Shown here: positions 26,901-41,900 of the stretch, in pieces
Layout of the letters: the number at the start of each line of letters is the position of its first letter
Numbering within the stretch: position 1 is the first letter of the stretch
NCBI GenBank assembly: GCA_944472155.2
Contig: OX235272.1
Coordinates: 100,136,020 to 100,200,019, forward strand
Source: Trichobilharzia szidati
Lineage: Eukaryota; Platyhelminthes; Trematoda; Strigeidida; Schistosomatidae
DNA: 64,000 nt
Reading direction: 5' to 3'
Notes under the pieces: generated by a model
The model's input: the letters and a program-made list of their open reading frames with translations, nothing else
What the model was told of the DNA's origin: nothing
The model's database searches: none
Made by a program: the position numbers and the translations under genes

Positions 26901-29900
26901 TTTTCAAAGGCACGAAGCTGGAAACAATGAGTATACTGACCAGTATATAGCAAATAATTATTATCATGTTATGAAGTATTTGCTGAGAAGTGATTGACCA
27001 CAGTAAAACATTGAACTGCAACTTTCTGATGTAGCATAGTTTTGAAGTTCATCACAATTGCTACATCAGGTATACCGACATGTTTGGATCTTTAGCAAAT
27101 GTAAGTGAATTTACTAAGCCCTTGAGAGGATTTTGAGAGACCTCTGGAAAGCAGTGGATTGTGCTGAAAAGTATCGTTTTGCCATTCTTAGGGACCTTCA
27201 ATTTTAAGCGAATACCTCAAAAGTGAATTTTACAGACTGAATGTAGATTTTAAAAGTAGAGCTTGAATTAATAATTTATTTCTTGCAATATTGGAAAAAA
27301 GAAACGAAACACTGCTGGTAGATTAAGATCTTGTAATCATAATTTAAAATCCATTGGTGACTGCATTTCAAAATGACTTGTGAATAAAATGCACCTAATG
27401 GTTCTATTACCCTGCTGGTTATGGTTCTATGTGTTACAATAGCGTAGTTGCTTATCTATTAAACATCTTAATCCAATATGAAACAGATATCTATAGCTCT
27501 CTAAGTTTTGTGGATTGGTGATTGAATCTATCCTGGCCTCGAATAAAACTGATTTTCATCTAATTGAATGTTTATTCATGTTATTCAAACTCTCTAATAT
27601 ATCTAGACTTCTTTTTTATTCGATGTACAGAGAGTATGCCTAAAACTCAGAAGACATGTGCTATGCTTGCTAAATTATAAACCTTCTAATGTACTCACAG
27701 TCTTTATGGCTGCTGCTGCTAATAATAATACTAATAATATTAAAATTGGCGTATAAATTTCTAGAGCTTTTAATCATATAGAACAGAAAGGAAAAAGGAG
27801 ATAATGCATCTCAATTTCCTTTTATTTCTCTTCAAAAATACACACTTCCACTTCAATAAATAAAAGCCATCTATTATTGATGTTTTTAAATGGGAAGGAT
27901 GTTAGTTAGGTCAACTAGAAATGATACAATATTCTTTTATGCATAAACTGAAATAAAAAAGAAAACAAACAAACAGAATAAATAAGACTGAAAGTTACTA
28001 AATCGAATCATTGAGTTTACGCTCTCTTTTTGTGTGTTTTTTTAATGTTTTTTTATCTCGTTTTTGTTCGCTTTCTTTTTCACAATAATCATAGTCATAA
28101 AGATGATATCTATCTTGACCTTATTAAGTCATCGTTGTTTTCTAATGATAATGACGATGATGATAAATAAAATAATTTAAAAGATTGTGAATAATTCAAG
28201 TGAAAGCTAAAGCTTACTTCACTAAGATGTATATGCTTCAGATTTTTGAATGCTAACCTAGATTTTGAAGCGCTTAGTTAAAATGTTTGAACTATGTTCT
28301 CATCCAACTCTAAATAGCACACATAGTAAACAAAAAAACTATACTAAAAGAAGACAGAATCCCTGTTTGTAACAGTGATTTAGAATATATGCTTCCATTA
28401 AGTACATGTTATATTAGAGACATAATTTTTTTCCTTCACGTTCCCCAACGGAACATAGGGCTTCAAGCTAGAGACTTGAAGTTTCTGTAGCCATGGTGTT
28501 TATTTTTACAGGATGGGGTTGCTAGCCTCATGCCCAACCTTTCCTCTCCACCAGCATTTTTCTGGCTTAGCGAGGTAAAGGAGTGCATCGGCCGGGGATC
28601 GAACTCCCGACCATGTGCATGGTCGGCGACCGTCCTAACCGCTATGCCACCGATGCACTTAGAGACATATATATATACTTTATATATATACTAAGCGTGA
28701 AGTGGTCAACTTCAAAGTAGTTTTAAACTGGCTTTTGACCACTTAATTGTGATTATCGATAAGCCTCAAAACATCTGAATTAGCAGTTTCCTATCAAGCA
28801 AGTGGAATTAATTTCCGTTAACTCTAATTATCGAGTTATAATCATTTTTTATTATTGGTAAACATTTGCCCCATCATGAAAGTTCAATAACAAATATGTT
28901 TCTTATTTGATAGCTAAGGATTACAGTTAAACATGCTGTCACTGTCAGATTTCCTTGTACTTAGGTATAGTAAGTGATTCATTATTTCATGGGTACGACT
29001 CAACCCGAGTGATACTAAGGAGTCTATAGGTCACAATGGCAGACAGTATCGTCAGGTGATAATCATCACTAACAGAAAACTGTTTTACTGATACAGTTGT
29101 TGGCTGAACTGATATCTGAGTTTGAAACAGCCAGTCATCAATAAGCACAACGTAACACGTTTTCGAGAGTCAGTATTTAGTAATTTACTAACAAAAATAT
29201 GACCTAAACAGTTTATAAATTTGTACCAATGGGTGTAAATTTGTATCTATATTCCTTGTTACAAAATATGATATTTTGTCTTATTCCTTTGCGTTCCCAG
29301 TGGGTCATAGGACTTCATGCTTGAGCTATGAAGTTTCAGTGGCAGTGGTGGTTTTTATGGGGTGGGGTTGCTAGCCTCATGCCTAACCTCCCCTATCATT
29401 GTCGGGCTTACAACTGGCTAGGGGAGGTCAAGATGTGCGCTGACCAGGAATTGAACTCCGGACTACATTCATGGTCGGCGAGCATCCTACTGCTTAGCCA
29501 GTGAAGCACAAAATATGATATGAAAGTCAACTATCCACCACTGTTGTATGTCAGTTACTTGCTAGATCGGGATTAACAAGTGTGATATTATTTTAAGAAG
29601 TATTCTATAATTTTGTTTTTCCTTCAAAACTTTGCTTCACTCGACTTCTTATCTCTTCAGATTGAAAGAAAACGACATGTTGGCAATGATATAGTCAATA
29701 TTATATTTGTCGATGGGTGCCCACCAGGACAACAACCATCATGGACTCCCTCCATGATGAGGACACATTTTACTCGTATCCTTTGATCTGTTCTTACTAC
29801 AAGTTTTGGAGTGATTCAATTAATCATATGCAAAAATCTAATCAAGTCAAAAAATAATTAAATTTTTATTTTGTAATATATAATTTTCAGTCTCATTGAT

Positions 29901-32900
29901 TTGTATTAGTCTGTTTTTGTTGACTTATGAACACTGAAACAGATGTCACAATATGGCCACCAGATAAGTTTTGTTGTGTAAGCATCAGTAACATCTACGA
30001 TGTACAAAATGCTCACCTCGGTACCACTCAGAGAGCGAAATGCCGTTTTCAGATTCCAGTGGAAATATTCACAATGTAATAGACGTGTATCTAATCAGCT
30101 GTACACAAGCAACATAGCTTTGTCCTTCTAAATTCTTCTAGAAAACAGGAGATTGCTTGCTTATACTGCTTTATATGATTTACTGAATAACATCAAGAGG
30201 CAGAGGTTAATGTGTCTTACACTGACTGACAAATGAACATGAATATTTAAGGGACTGGAATAGTTCACTGTACTTTTACTAGTCAATTAAACTTGAATTA
30301 TGCATAATCCACGTTTTTATTTACCTATTTGAGTTGTGAACAAAAGAATCGGTTCTATAAATTCAATTCTAAATAATCATCTCTGTAAGTAGAAAAATCT
30401 AACCAAATAATCTTACGGTTTGTGGTAAATATTTACAGTTCATTTGGCAGATGCTGTTATTGTTGTGTGTTGATCTTTGATCGTAAAAATTCTATCTAAG
30501 TAACTTTCATCATCTATCAGGCGTCGTTCTCAGCACTTTTCGTAACGAAGTAGAGCTCATATGTTTTTTTGTATATTTTATTATTGATCCATGTACAGTA
30601 TTGAGGTTACGACATTTATCGACAAACCTTCAGCTGGTTTTACTTCTATATCGGTCATAACTCATTTAATTTTAGTTTTCTGAGTGGCGAATTTCTCATG
30701 GGAGCTTGCAGAGACTTTCACTGTGTATATACGTGTGAGGAACTCACAAGGGATTCTGAAGTCTTCAAACCGATGCAATAAAGTATTCTAGACTTTATAT
30801 TTCGCGGTATGTTCTACTAGAAAGTTTTGTAATATAGTCTGAATAGTCTGTTGCATTTCAACTTTGACTAAAAATTCCCCCGCCCCAGTAGTAATCAACG
30901 CAAGAAATTCATAAGCTTTTCGACTTATCCAGGAAGAAATTTTAAAAAGTCTGAAATGATTTTTGCTTTGCATTCATGCAAATTAACAGACTTTTAAAAA
31001 GCAGACTATACTGAAAGCAAACTGAAATTTTTCAATTTGTATGTCACTAGCTTCAGTGTCACATTTTTTAAGGGAGATCGTATTAGTAGAGTATGCCAAA
31101 AGTTCTAATCTAATTTATTTTATTTTATTCAAAATTTAGATTTTCCCGTCGATTGATTAAAACGAAGTGCTCGGTCTCAGGTTGACATGTCAGCTCCTTG
31201 TGCAGATGATTCAACGATGTCTGGTCATGTAACCTGAAGTCAATTGGTTGATTGTGAATAGTAACCTGAGACCGAGCACCTCGGTTCAAACAATCGACGG
31301 GAAAATCTAAAATTGAATTCAATAATTAATATGACCCATTGCACAAGAGGCAGTGGCTGTCATGGTTCAAGTGGTCTAGTGGATAACTCTTTGGCGTCTG
31401 AAACTACGGGCAGTGCGTTCGAGCTTCGGCGGGAACACCATCACTGACTCATTGGGAATGCAGGTACATCCAACTGACAAGTCTCAAATAGGACGAAATG
31501 CGCGTTATCCTTGATTCCACTGGTAGTCACCACCAACCAGTTGACTAATTTATTTCAGTTCGCCTTAATGGACAAAATAAAAGCCAGTAGTGTTTCCTCT
31601 AATATTAAAACATAATACATAGACTAAATAAAACAGAAATTAAATATCTGGAACCCTGACATAATTTGGCACCACTGTATATTGTCATACTTTAGTAGAA
31701 TCATCACACTGAACCGGAAGTCAGTGAACGAAAAGAGTGGTTACAACCGAACTTCATGTAGAAAGGACAGTGACTGGTGTGTAATAAACGGTATGCTTTC
31801 CAAAATAGGTCGGTAATAACGCTTGGATTTACTTTCATCATTAATATCAATTTGAATTACATCCTCTAAATATTTCAGCTACATGATTTTAAACGGAACT
31901 AACGCGTGAGATCATTGAAACAAAAATCCGAATGGGAAACACCAAGTTAAGTGTCTGAGGGTGACATGGAGGAGATTGTGTGAGGGGAAAACGAAAGCTT
32001 ATGGGCAGAGGACTGGAGAGAACAGGATGAAACGTAGGTGTGCTGCTGAAGACGCATGTTACAGTCGAAAATCAAGGGAATGATAATAACTAACAGAAAT
32101 AACTACCAGCTACTTATTCCCTTACCTTCAGGTATACACATTTTTTGCTATCGCCTTCCCGTCAAAGTGTTGGTGCTTCAAACGAACTTAACTAATATGT
32201 TATAAGTTTCCAGATCGTAAATGTTACGAATTTTCTGGAATAGTTTGATCGCCGAGTCAGATTGAATCATTATAAACTATTTACAATAATTTCACCGTGT
32301 TGAAGAAAAATTCGAAAATATATTTCTCTGAACGGATTTAAACAACCATCAAAATATATATTCAAAAATTGCATAAACTGAAGTTCCTTTGCTGGTCAAC
32401 TGTCGACAGATATTTGTACCAATAGAAAAATGTAAACAGTCATCACATAGTTGTAATGACTAATGTCAAATTATCATATGTGAATATTTGTCTGTACCGA
32501 TGTGTGAGTGTGTATGTTGTTTGTTGTATGGGAAACACCTCAAAACATGATATTTCATCGTGGTCATAATATACGATTGAATTTTTTTGTTTTTCTTTCC
32601 CTCATCTGTTTTGCTTTATTAGAGTCTGCCATATAGGTGATAAGTCTATACCTTCTCTTCTATTTACTGCATTTGATGTGGTTGAAGTGTGCAAGACTAC
32701 AGAGGTCAGTCTTTCTTTATACAAATGAAAGCCTCTTCATAGAATTTCGACATTGACAAAATCAGTCTTACGACCGCTGTCTATAACATATGCATTGCAA
32801 TAGCTGATCTTTTTTCTAGACTTTAATTCTACTTCATTTTTAGGTGAACGTTTCTTGCACAGTCTATGTTCATTCACTCTTGCCTTCACCTGTCTGCTGC

Positions 32901-35900
32901 TCTACCATATATAGCAAGCTTCACATTCTGAACACTTTATCCTATAGACACAAATGTTGTTTGACATGAAGAAAATAAAAGACAAATTCAGCGAAGAAAA
33001 TTTTCTTTATCGACGAAATCATCTTCAGAGGCTGTACAGTCGATCCACTACTTAAAGGAACTACTATTAAGGTGCTTTTTAAATGTCCAATTCAAGTTCA
33101 ACAACACGCTTTATAGACACAGAGATGGAGTGGCAGTGGGGTCACCACTGGGTCCTTTACTTCCAGACTGCTTTTGGAAATTTTGAAGAAGAGTATGTTA
33201 CGGCCTACTATCTATAGTTTCCATTTGTACCAAAGATACATAGACGATACTTTCATCATATGTGACGAGAATACCGACATCGAAATGATAACTAAAGAGT
33301 TCAACAGCTACCATCATGCCATCAAATTCACATCGGAATCAGAGATGAACTCGGAATTCCATTTTTTGGATGTTTTCCTAAAGAGAAGACCTGATGGTTC
33401 TACAGGAAACCAACATGGAATAGTCAGTGCACGAATTTTCACAGTTGGGTCCCTTTGAGAAGAAAGAGAAACCCGACCCACTCCTTATCCTCAAGAATAA
33501 GAAGGATATATACCAGTGATACAATCGACGGGAACTGAAGTGACTCAGACAAGTCCTCACAGAGAATGGATACCCTCCAAAATTTATCCAGAAAAACATG
33601 AAGTTAAGGGAAAAGCCCGAAAGAACACAGACGGTGCCGAAGAAACTGCTATTTACGAACGTTGAATTTAAAGGTGATACCGCAGCTGAGATCCTGAAGA
33701 ATCGCTTATGCAGATCACTGAGGAAAGCCTTCTTTATGGCTGAGCTACGTATCAATTTCTACAGCCAACAAATGATCAATGGATGTGTGAAGGATAAACT
33801 GCCGCTCTGGGACACTTCAATAAGTGTTTATAAATTCACCTGCTCGTGTGGAGCCAGTTATATTGGCCGCATAAAGCGCACACTTTCCAAACGCATCTCT
33901 GAACATTATCCAGCATGGTTAGCAAAAAGACGATGCCAGACAGTTACTAGCTCAATTCTAGAGCATTTGGTGAAATCAAGCCACGTAGCTCCACCAGAGT
34001 CGTCTTTCATGATCATCTAGAAGATGACGCCAAATGGTACAAAGGGCGCCAGGTTTCGGCTTTTGTGTATGGCCGAGGCGCTGGCAATGCCTCAATACAA
34101 CCCCGAACTCCGTATACAGAAAAAGTTTATCCAGTCTCTTATTCTACCTTGGTCTAAACCTCTTCACTAGTCGTTCCCTGCAAAAAATTTTAATTTTTTT
34201 AAAATTTTACTTTTAGTTTGCTTTTATTTTAATAATTAATTCACTATTACTCTCATATATATGTATATATATATATATATAATATATATATTAAACCACT
34301 GATTACTGAATAAAGAATATTCTTTTCAGTAACTTCATCATAGGAGCATATAGAAAACTTGATCTGCTATTCACCGGCATTAAAAGTTCTCTAAATTGAC
34401 TTTCTTAACTTGTTGATAACATCTATGTGTAGTATTTCACTTCTGAATTTCAGTCTCATATAGAGTGGGTTCTGGCTAGCATATACAGAACATTTATGTG
34501 AGGCTTTCGGCGCCACGTGCTTTTTTATGAACTTCTATGGATAATTGTTTATAGTTAGGTTATCATGCACAGTCCTTAGTTCATCCTAAACTAAATTTTC
34601 AGAACATCTACTTTCACTCTATAGTTAAGTGTCACTAAGTCATTTTTTAGTTTGGAAAAACGAAGTGAAGAAACCAGTAGATTTTTCCTGTCTGCATACT
34701 TTTCTAATGTAAATTTATTCTTATTTTACCAGAGGATCTTCTTGTGAGAACGACATCCAAGGAGGCAGTTTCCTTCTTGCTTGATATAGCCTATTGAGTT
34801 CAGCTATTATCGCAAATAAGTCCTCGTCACAAGGGATGGTTGTATCGTCCATAAAGCATAAGTTTTTTGATAAACTTTTCTAATGGACTATTTTCTAGTT
34901 TAATTCAGAAGAAATCTGCCAATGCTCTTCAGAAATTTTCAGTTGTTAGAGCGAAGATTCATATATTTTATTTATGGCATACTGAAGAACGGAATGGAAT
35001 GGATTGAATAATAGTAATGTTTGTAATAACAACTATGACTACAATCTCTGACGATGTATATTTGAGTAGGCTGGGTAAATACGTCAAGCTAACATACATA
35101 CATACACAAAATCTAAGCCTGCTGATTCAGCATGTGCATTGAAATGCATAGGCATTTACTGTCATGAATAAACGAGATTGACTTTACTGTGACTTTGGAC
35201 AGTGTTCTATAAGAATTGAAACCAGCATCTGAAAATTCTTGCATTACTACTTAGCAGTTTTGCTGTAAAAGACAGCCATAGTCCCTGAACTCGATATTGT
35301 TCAGCAGGTTTAGAAAAAATCTAGAAGTTGCAAAACGTCATTCCATAGTTTTCATTGATTTATCTCGGATGGAATTTATTTCTAAATAATACTTACTGAG
35401 TTTCAGTTTTATCCAGAACATGAACAAAGTTCCTCATAGAAATTTTTCCATTTTATTCGTACCTTTTTCTACTTGACTATTTTCCTTAACCATTAAACTG
35501 TTAAATTCATCTGTAGATATTTTCGCGATTGTTACGTTTGATACAGAAGCTGAGGTTTACAGGTAAATAGTGTTGATTTCATTTGCTAAACAAAATAAAC
35601 TAAAAAATTTGATTTCATTTTTAGATTAAATATATTTGCTGAAGAATCTGTTCCCTTTTTTGGACCACCTCTTCATAATCCTCCAGAATTTAAGAATCCT
35701 CAAGAATTTCGTGAATTCCTTTTAGTGAAGTGTAAGAATATACAAGTTTTGTTTTATTCTCTTATTCTGAAATATTTTAAAATTAGAATACAGATATCGT
35801 GGAAATACTCTGCAGCATTCCCATGAAAATTAAATCATGTAGAGCAGAAACCCGTGAAAAGATAACCTCGAAGTATGTTAGATCTCACATCATAAATAAG

Positions 35901-38900
35901 CGATGCGGTTAGCCTCATTGGTGTTTCACTAAGGAATCGCAGTATGCTGTCAATTCAGCCGATGAAATATTGTCAGCAGACCCCAGAACAGATAATGACA
36001 TTACGTATCATGTGACTGGTTATATATATATATATATGTTCCTACCTTGGACCCTCTTTTAAATCTCTAGAATGACCAAAACACAACGTACAATAAAGTG
36101 GGGACAATTACCTTAAGCGATGTACGATATTAATTCATCACAGTTTAAATTCGACATTCATAGTCGTTTGAAACCATATATGTCCTTGAGTTGAACTAAT
36201 TATGAATCATACTGATTTTTTTTTCTGTTAGACACTATATTATTTAGTTTACATATGTTTTTAGACCACCACGGTCTACGAATTGCTAGTTAAGCGCTCA
36301 TCCAGCTGAGGTACGAGATTCAACTAATTGTAGAGGCCAAGACCAGTAATTTGGAGGTTGCTGGTTGGTGGCATCCTGTCACCAGTCAGAGTTTCATTTC
36401 ACCTTTAACCAGCACCACTATCACCACCACCATCACACACTACATCAATCACAGTCTGTTAACACAAAAGTATCACAAAAAGCTTCACTCTGTAAACCGA
36501 TCACGTAAATATCAGTGTGATTTTCTTCTAAAATTTTGTCAACATCATCAAATAAGTGCAAATCGCATTGAGCTGTGAAATATTTTCCATTTAATAAAAC
36601 TATAAATTTCTCCTCCTAATAAGTTTATTTCATTTAAGACGCATTTTATTAAGGTTAAAACAGAAATTAGAAAAAAAATATACAGGAACAGAATTTTTAT
36701 ATTTTAGAGAGAAAATTTGAGTTGAAAAATTATTTAGGCCAATGAATTTCATGCCATGCTTCTTTCTTAGCACAGTTTTATTTTCATAGTTTGTATCATT
36801 AATTTATATATGAAGGAAGAAAATTATATTATGTCCTCAAAATATGATCATTTAAATTTTTTCTGTTTTCTTTTTTTGAAAATTCAATCCTGCTTTATTC
36901 CATTTGACCTAGTTACATTTTGTATCAATAAATGAAGCAATGAAACTAATAATTTTCACCAGATATGTGCCTTTTATTCCATCCATTCTATAAAATTACA
37001 CTCATCTTTCTTTTTTGGAAGTCAATTGGCTGCTGGTGACTAGCAGTAGAATTTAGAATAAGGCGCATTTCTTCTCATCAGAGACTCATCAATTGGATAT
37101 ACATACATCCCCCAGTGAGTCAGTGATGGTGTTTCCACTGAGACTCCAACCTAGTGACAATAGTTCTAAACGTTAATTGGGCCATGAAGGCCACTGCCTC
37201 TTGTGCAGTGGGTCTTATTAGTTATCTAATTCAATTTAAATTTTCCCGTCGATTGATTGAACCGAAGTGCTCAGTCTCAGGTTGACATGTCAGCTCCTTG
37301 TACAGATGCATCAACGATGTTTGGTCATGTAACTTGAAGTCAATTGGTTGATCGTGACTAGTAACCTGAGACTGAGCACTTCGGTCCAATCAATCGACAG
37401 GGAAATCTAAATTGAACTGAATAATCTTTCTATTTTGTTTCGGTATACAATGAACTAGTAACAGTTTGAACGTTAATCCCTATTTATCTTCATAATGTCT
37501 GTCTTGTTTTTTATTGGAATTGTACCTTTTGAATTTCCCCTTTGTCTTGATTTCACTGTATAAAAATGCTCAGTCTATGCTGACCTGCTATATAGTACAA
37601 AGGCTTCGATGATGCCTGAAGGTCAGTTAACGTAATGGTATTTGGCGCTGAAATCGTGTTTATACGGGAACACCGTTACACATTACATTTGCAGGTAAAT
37701 TAGTCAAACAAGGTCATTATCAACCATACAGCATTGTATATCTTGACTTACAGACTCTGGGGTTGTAAAGGCATATTTTATTTCCGTTTAAAGGTATACT
37801 TGATTCAACACGGGTAGTTGTTTTTACATTGCACACTTAAACATGAAGTTTAACGGAACTGATAACTTGATTTTACACATGTTAATACTCTTTACACTTT
37901 CCTTTTTATTTTCTCATATTTTTCCTCTTCATAAATAGTAATCAACGGTGAAAAGGCTGCATTCAGATCCCCAGTGTTTGCACAAAAACGTCAACGAACA
38001 TTAGAAATGTTACTGAATGCAATTTGTACAACATATGCAAATGACACCAATGTGAGTAAAATTCTTATTTTTCTTCACATGACGTCTGATCGAAATTTGA
38101 CCTCAGACTAGTATTTGTAAGTCTGAGGTCAAGTATTGATCACACTTCATACAATTTTGTTTATTATGTTTTAATATCTGTTTATGGCTCATATGACTGG
38201 ACAAGGTGTCTAAAGACAAGATGTGTCCTTTCTTTCCGACGACAACGGAACATCCTGTTGGTTCTACCTATATAGGTGTCACCGCAGCTGCAGGTGAACT
38301 TGTAGATACAGTTTTAAGTAGAGTCCACAGAATTTCGTCCATTAATCGTAGGTACAGGGATCGAAAATGTTCGGCAAGTGAGAAAAAGATATGCGGCGTA
38401 GAATGTTCCAATGTCGTCGGCTACTAAATCATATAGAGAATCCCAATGCTAGTAATCTGAATAGAAATCCAGCATCATCCATTGCAGAACACTTATTAAT
38501 GTCAGGTCACATGATCAATATTAATGACTGTTTCACAATTATTTCACATAACTCTAATTCAATGTTGGTTACTGAAGGTGATGGAAGCACTTTGGATTAA
38601 TCACAAACAGCCTAAACTGTGTGTACAAAAAACAACAGACTTCAATCTTCGCCTACCATGGACTACATGACCTTTTAAATATGATTGGTCATTAGTATGT
38701 ACTTTTGTTTTTATTTAACTGAGTAATTGTCATGATCTTTATTTTATTATTGTTAACCATGTTAGTTGTAAAGCGGTTGTAAAGAAACTACGAAATGAAG
38801 ATATCATCTCGCGAAATTTGTCTTCTTAATGCCTTATTCAAATATATATATGAGTTTAATCAGTGGTGTGAGACAAAATGAATACTACAGAAAATAAACC

Positions 38901-41900
38901 AAAGAATAGGGTGGATTAGACATAAGTTCAAGGTTGAAAATAACGATAGTAATCATGATTGTAAACTACTAACGATGATGTGATCCCAACTTAAAAGTAC
39001 TATTGGTGAACGATTATCAAATAATAATAATAAGGAATTTAGTGAAATGAAATGAACAGGATTTTGTAAATATGATAACAAGTTAGAAAAGTACTACTTC
39101 AACATAAGCTAACAGAAATCATAAGAAAGGTCATGAAATCGTAAAAGGTAAGAAATAAACGTTTGTCAATGTGAAACAAAGGGAAAGAAGAAGAAAAGAA
39201 AAAAATTGTGATAGGAATTTAAAGTGCTAATGTTTATGCAAGATTTGTTGGCCTTAATGTAGGCCAAGGTAAGCATAGCGGTTGAAAACACTTCTTTTGT
39301 TTACAAAGAGTCGGTCTTGGGGTATTGACTGCAACCGCTACAGCTACTGATAGAGGTTTTATCGAGTGTCCAGTGTCAAAACTAACTGACTATTGTTGCA
39401 TCCACAACACATTTTTGATATGATTCTGATATGATTGCCTTTACTGGCTATTGTATGTTTAAATAATGGATTCATAATTGTAGAGCCTGAAGAAGAAACT
39501 GGTTGTTTTCCCTGAAGTATTTCCAACCAGACTGCCGAACCCAGAAATACAGGATGTTAATGAAAGAGCATGGATACACGTGTCCGGAGTAAATTATGTA
39601 ATACGTAGAAAGAGTAAATAAAGGTCTAGTTAAGGAGATGTTACTAAAATGTAATACAAAAATTCAAAAAAATTCAAAATAGAAAAGCATTATTAACAAA
39701 CAAACAATTATATAACGAGAATAAAGCCTTAAGCAACTCTCTACAACAATAATATTCCCATGATGAAAGTTGAGATAAGACAAAATTGTCAGTTGTAAAT
39801 AAGGGTTAACGAGACGGGAAAGTATACCGTTGGTAGAAGAAACAATAACAACTAGGCAATAACAAATGTAGCGCGTCTAGTCGTAAGTGCTGACTAAATC
39901 CTATCAGTCAGTCAAGTTCACTGTATGGTCAGCAAACTAGGTGAATCGACACTGAGATACACCTTCAACTAACGTCAGATAGTTGCAGAATATTAACAGG
40001 GTATAAATGATACTATAAGCTTTTTATTTCTATGATATTCGGAGAGCGTACTTACGAATTTATACGGGGCTTTCTAATTTTATAAGTTTACATCACTGAA
40101 TTCATTTGACAGAACTCTTAGTAATGATATTATACCTTCACTTCTGCTTAACTGATTTAAATATAAGCCTGAGATTCCTAGACAAACCCAGCAGATCATA
40201 TAAAGCAAACATGTATTTTTTTGGTGAATCTAAGTAACTGCTGATTTCTTTAGACCAATAATGTAACGACAGAAGGCAAGACTCAGGCAACAGATTGTTT
40301 ATAATGAAAATCAACACATATTTATAGATTTTCATGTACATTATCATAGATTACTGTTAACTGACAAACACAGTTTTCTGATTGGTTGTTTCTCACTAAA
40401 AGTTAATCTTTCATTCATATCAGTAAAAAGTTTGAGGATTGTGGATTCCAATTCCAACAGTGGTGTGAACACGGGCAGTAATTTTGCTCGAAATATTACC
40501 AATAACAAAACTTATAATTGTGTGTAAACTATTGAAATATAATTATACTTTATTTAATCTTTCATCTCTTTGTTGCTGTCTCTTGAGTGTCAGATCATCT
40601 ATCTGCTAATTGTATCCGCCTACGCAAAGTCTGCTGTCTGTCTTTGATCTTGTTCTCACATGACTAATATTTGGGACATAAACATTGACGTCAATTACTG
40701 TCTACCAATTTGGCTAGCAGCCATCTCTCACCACAATAATATTTGATAATCATGATAACTACTGATTAAAAATGCCCATTAAATTTTTTTTCAAAAGAAT
40801 GGTTACTGAACAAAGAATATTCTTTTCGATAATTTCATCATCAGGTTCTACAGTTATATACACATAATAGTGAATGAATTAGTGTTATTAACAACATTAA
40901 TGTTGTTTACATAACACCGATTCAATATGAATAATAATATCAATGGATTAGAGTTCACCAGCGTCAACATAATACTACAAACTGAACATCAGAAAAATTA
41001 GGAAAATAATAATACAAATTCATGAATATATAGTCTTCACTGACTGCCAGCCAGGACAATATTAGTGGCTGGCTGAACTTGCTCCTTCTGCAGACAGAGC
41101 CCCGGTTGTTTAATATGAATCGCGGTAGCCTCTGCTGCTTGGTGTATGCGGTACCTGGATATTTTTTGGTACCCGATAGATGATGACGAAGGATTGTTCA
41201 ATGCTGCCTTTTGAGCGGTTTGAACGAGGTGTTCTAATATGGAGTTGTTGATGTTTCTAACAAAGCCTTTATTTAACCACATGCGTACATTTTGTTAACA
41301 CTGTAGCGACAGAATACAAAACCAGGCAACAGATTGTTTATTGAGAAAATCAAGGGATATTTACAGATTTTTATGTATATTATTATTAGCGTTATTGTTA
41401 GCAGGGAAGCAACGTCTTCTGATTGGTTGTTTTCTTGCTGAAGGTGATTCCGTACTGCTTGTGACCGTTTCTCTGCGAATCCGATTTGCACAAGTTAATT
41501 CTTCTGTGACTGGTTGGTGAGTTCCTCAAGGTTAAGCTTTGTTACTGTTTTTCTCATGACCCCTATTTGGGACGTAACATTGACGTAAATTGCTGTCTAT
41601 AATTTTTGACCTGCATACAGCTCTTACCACAATACTATCAGATAAGTGTCTGGAACCGAGGTGTTTGAAGAAAAATACAGAAGGCAGTAACCAATCAGGG
41701 CTAACCACCGTTCAAGGATGACTTTTTATTTTTATAAAATCTTTTATCCAACATTTTTAAGCACTGTAAATCTGCCTGGTACAAATAATAAACATGAGAG
41801 GAATCAAAGGACATTCGCTACATTAAATATCATTATACCAAAGAATATCATGTCATACATACACTATGTTGGTTAAGTACATTTTTACCAGCTACTTGAT

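Noticed and set aside
29944..30078. Exon-like open stretch after exon 7
   Set aside because: Exon 7 joins to 35517 with a perfect His codon and continues the conserved HIFAIV motif, leaving no room for an extra exon.
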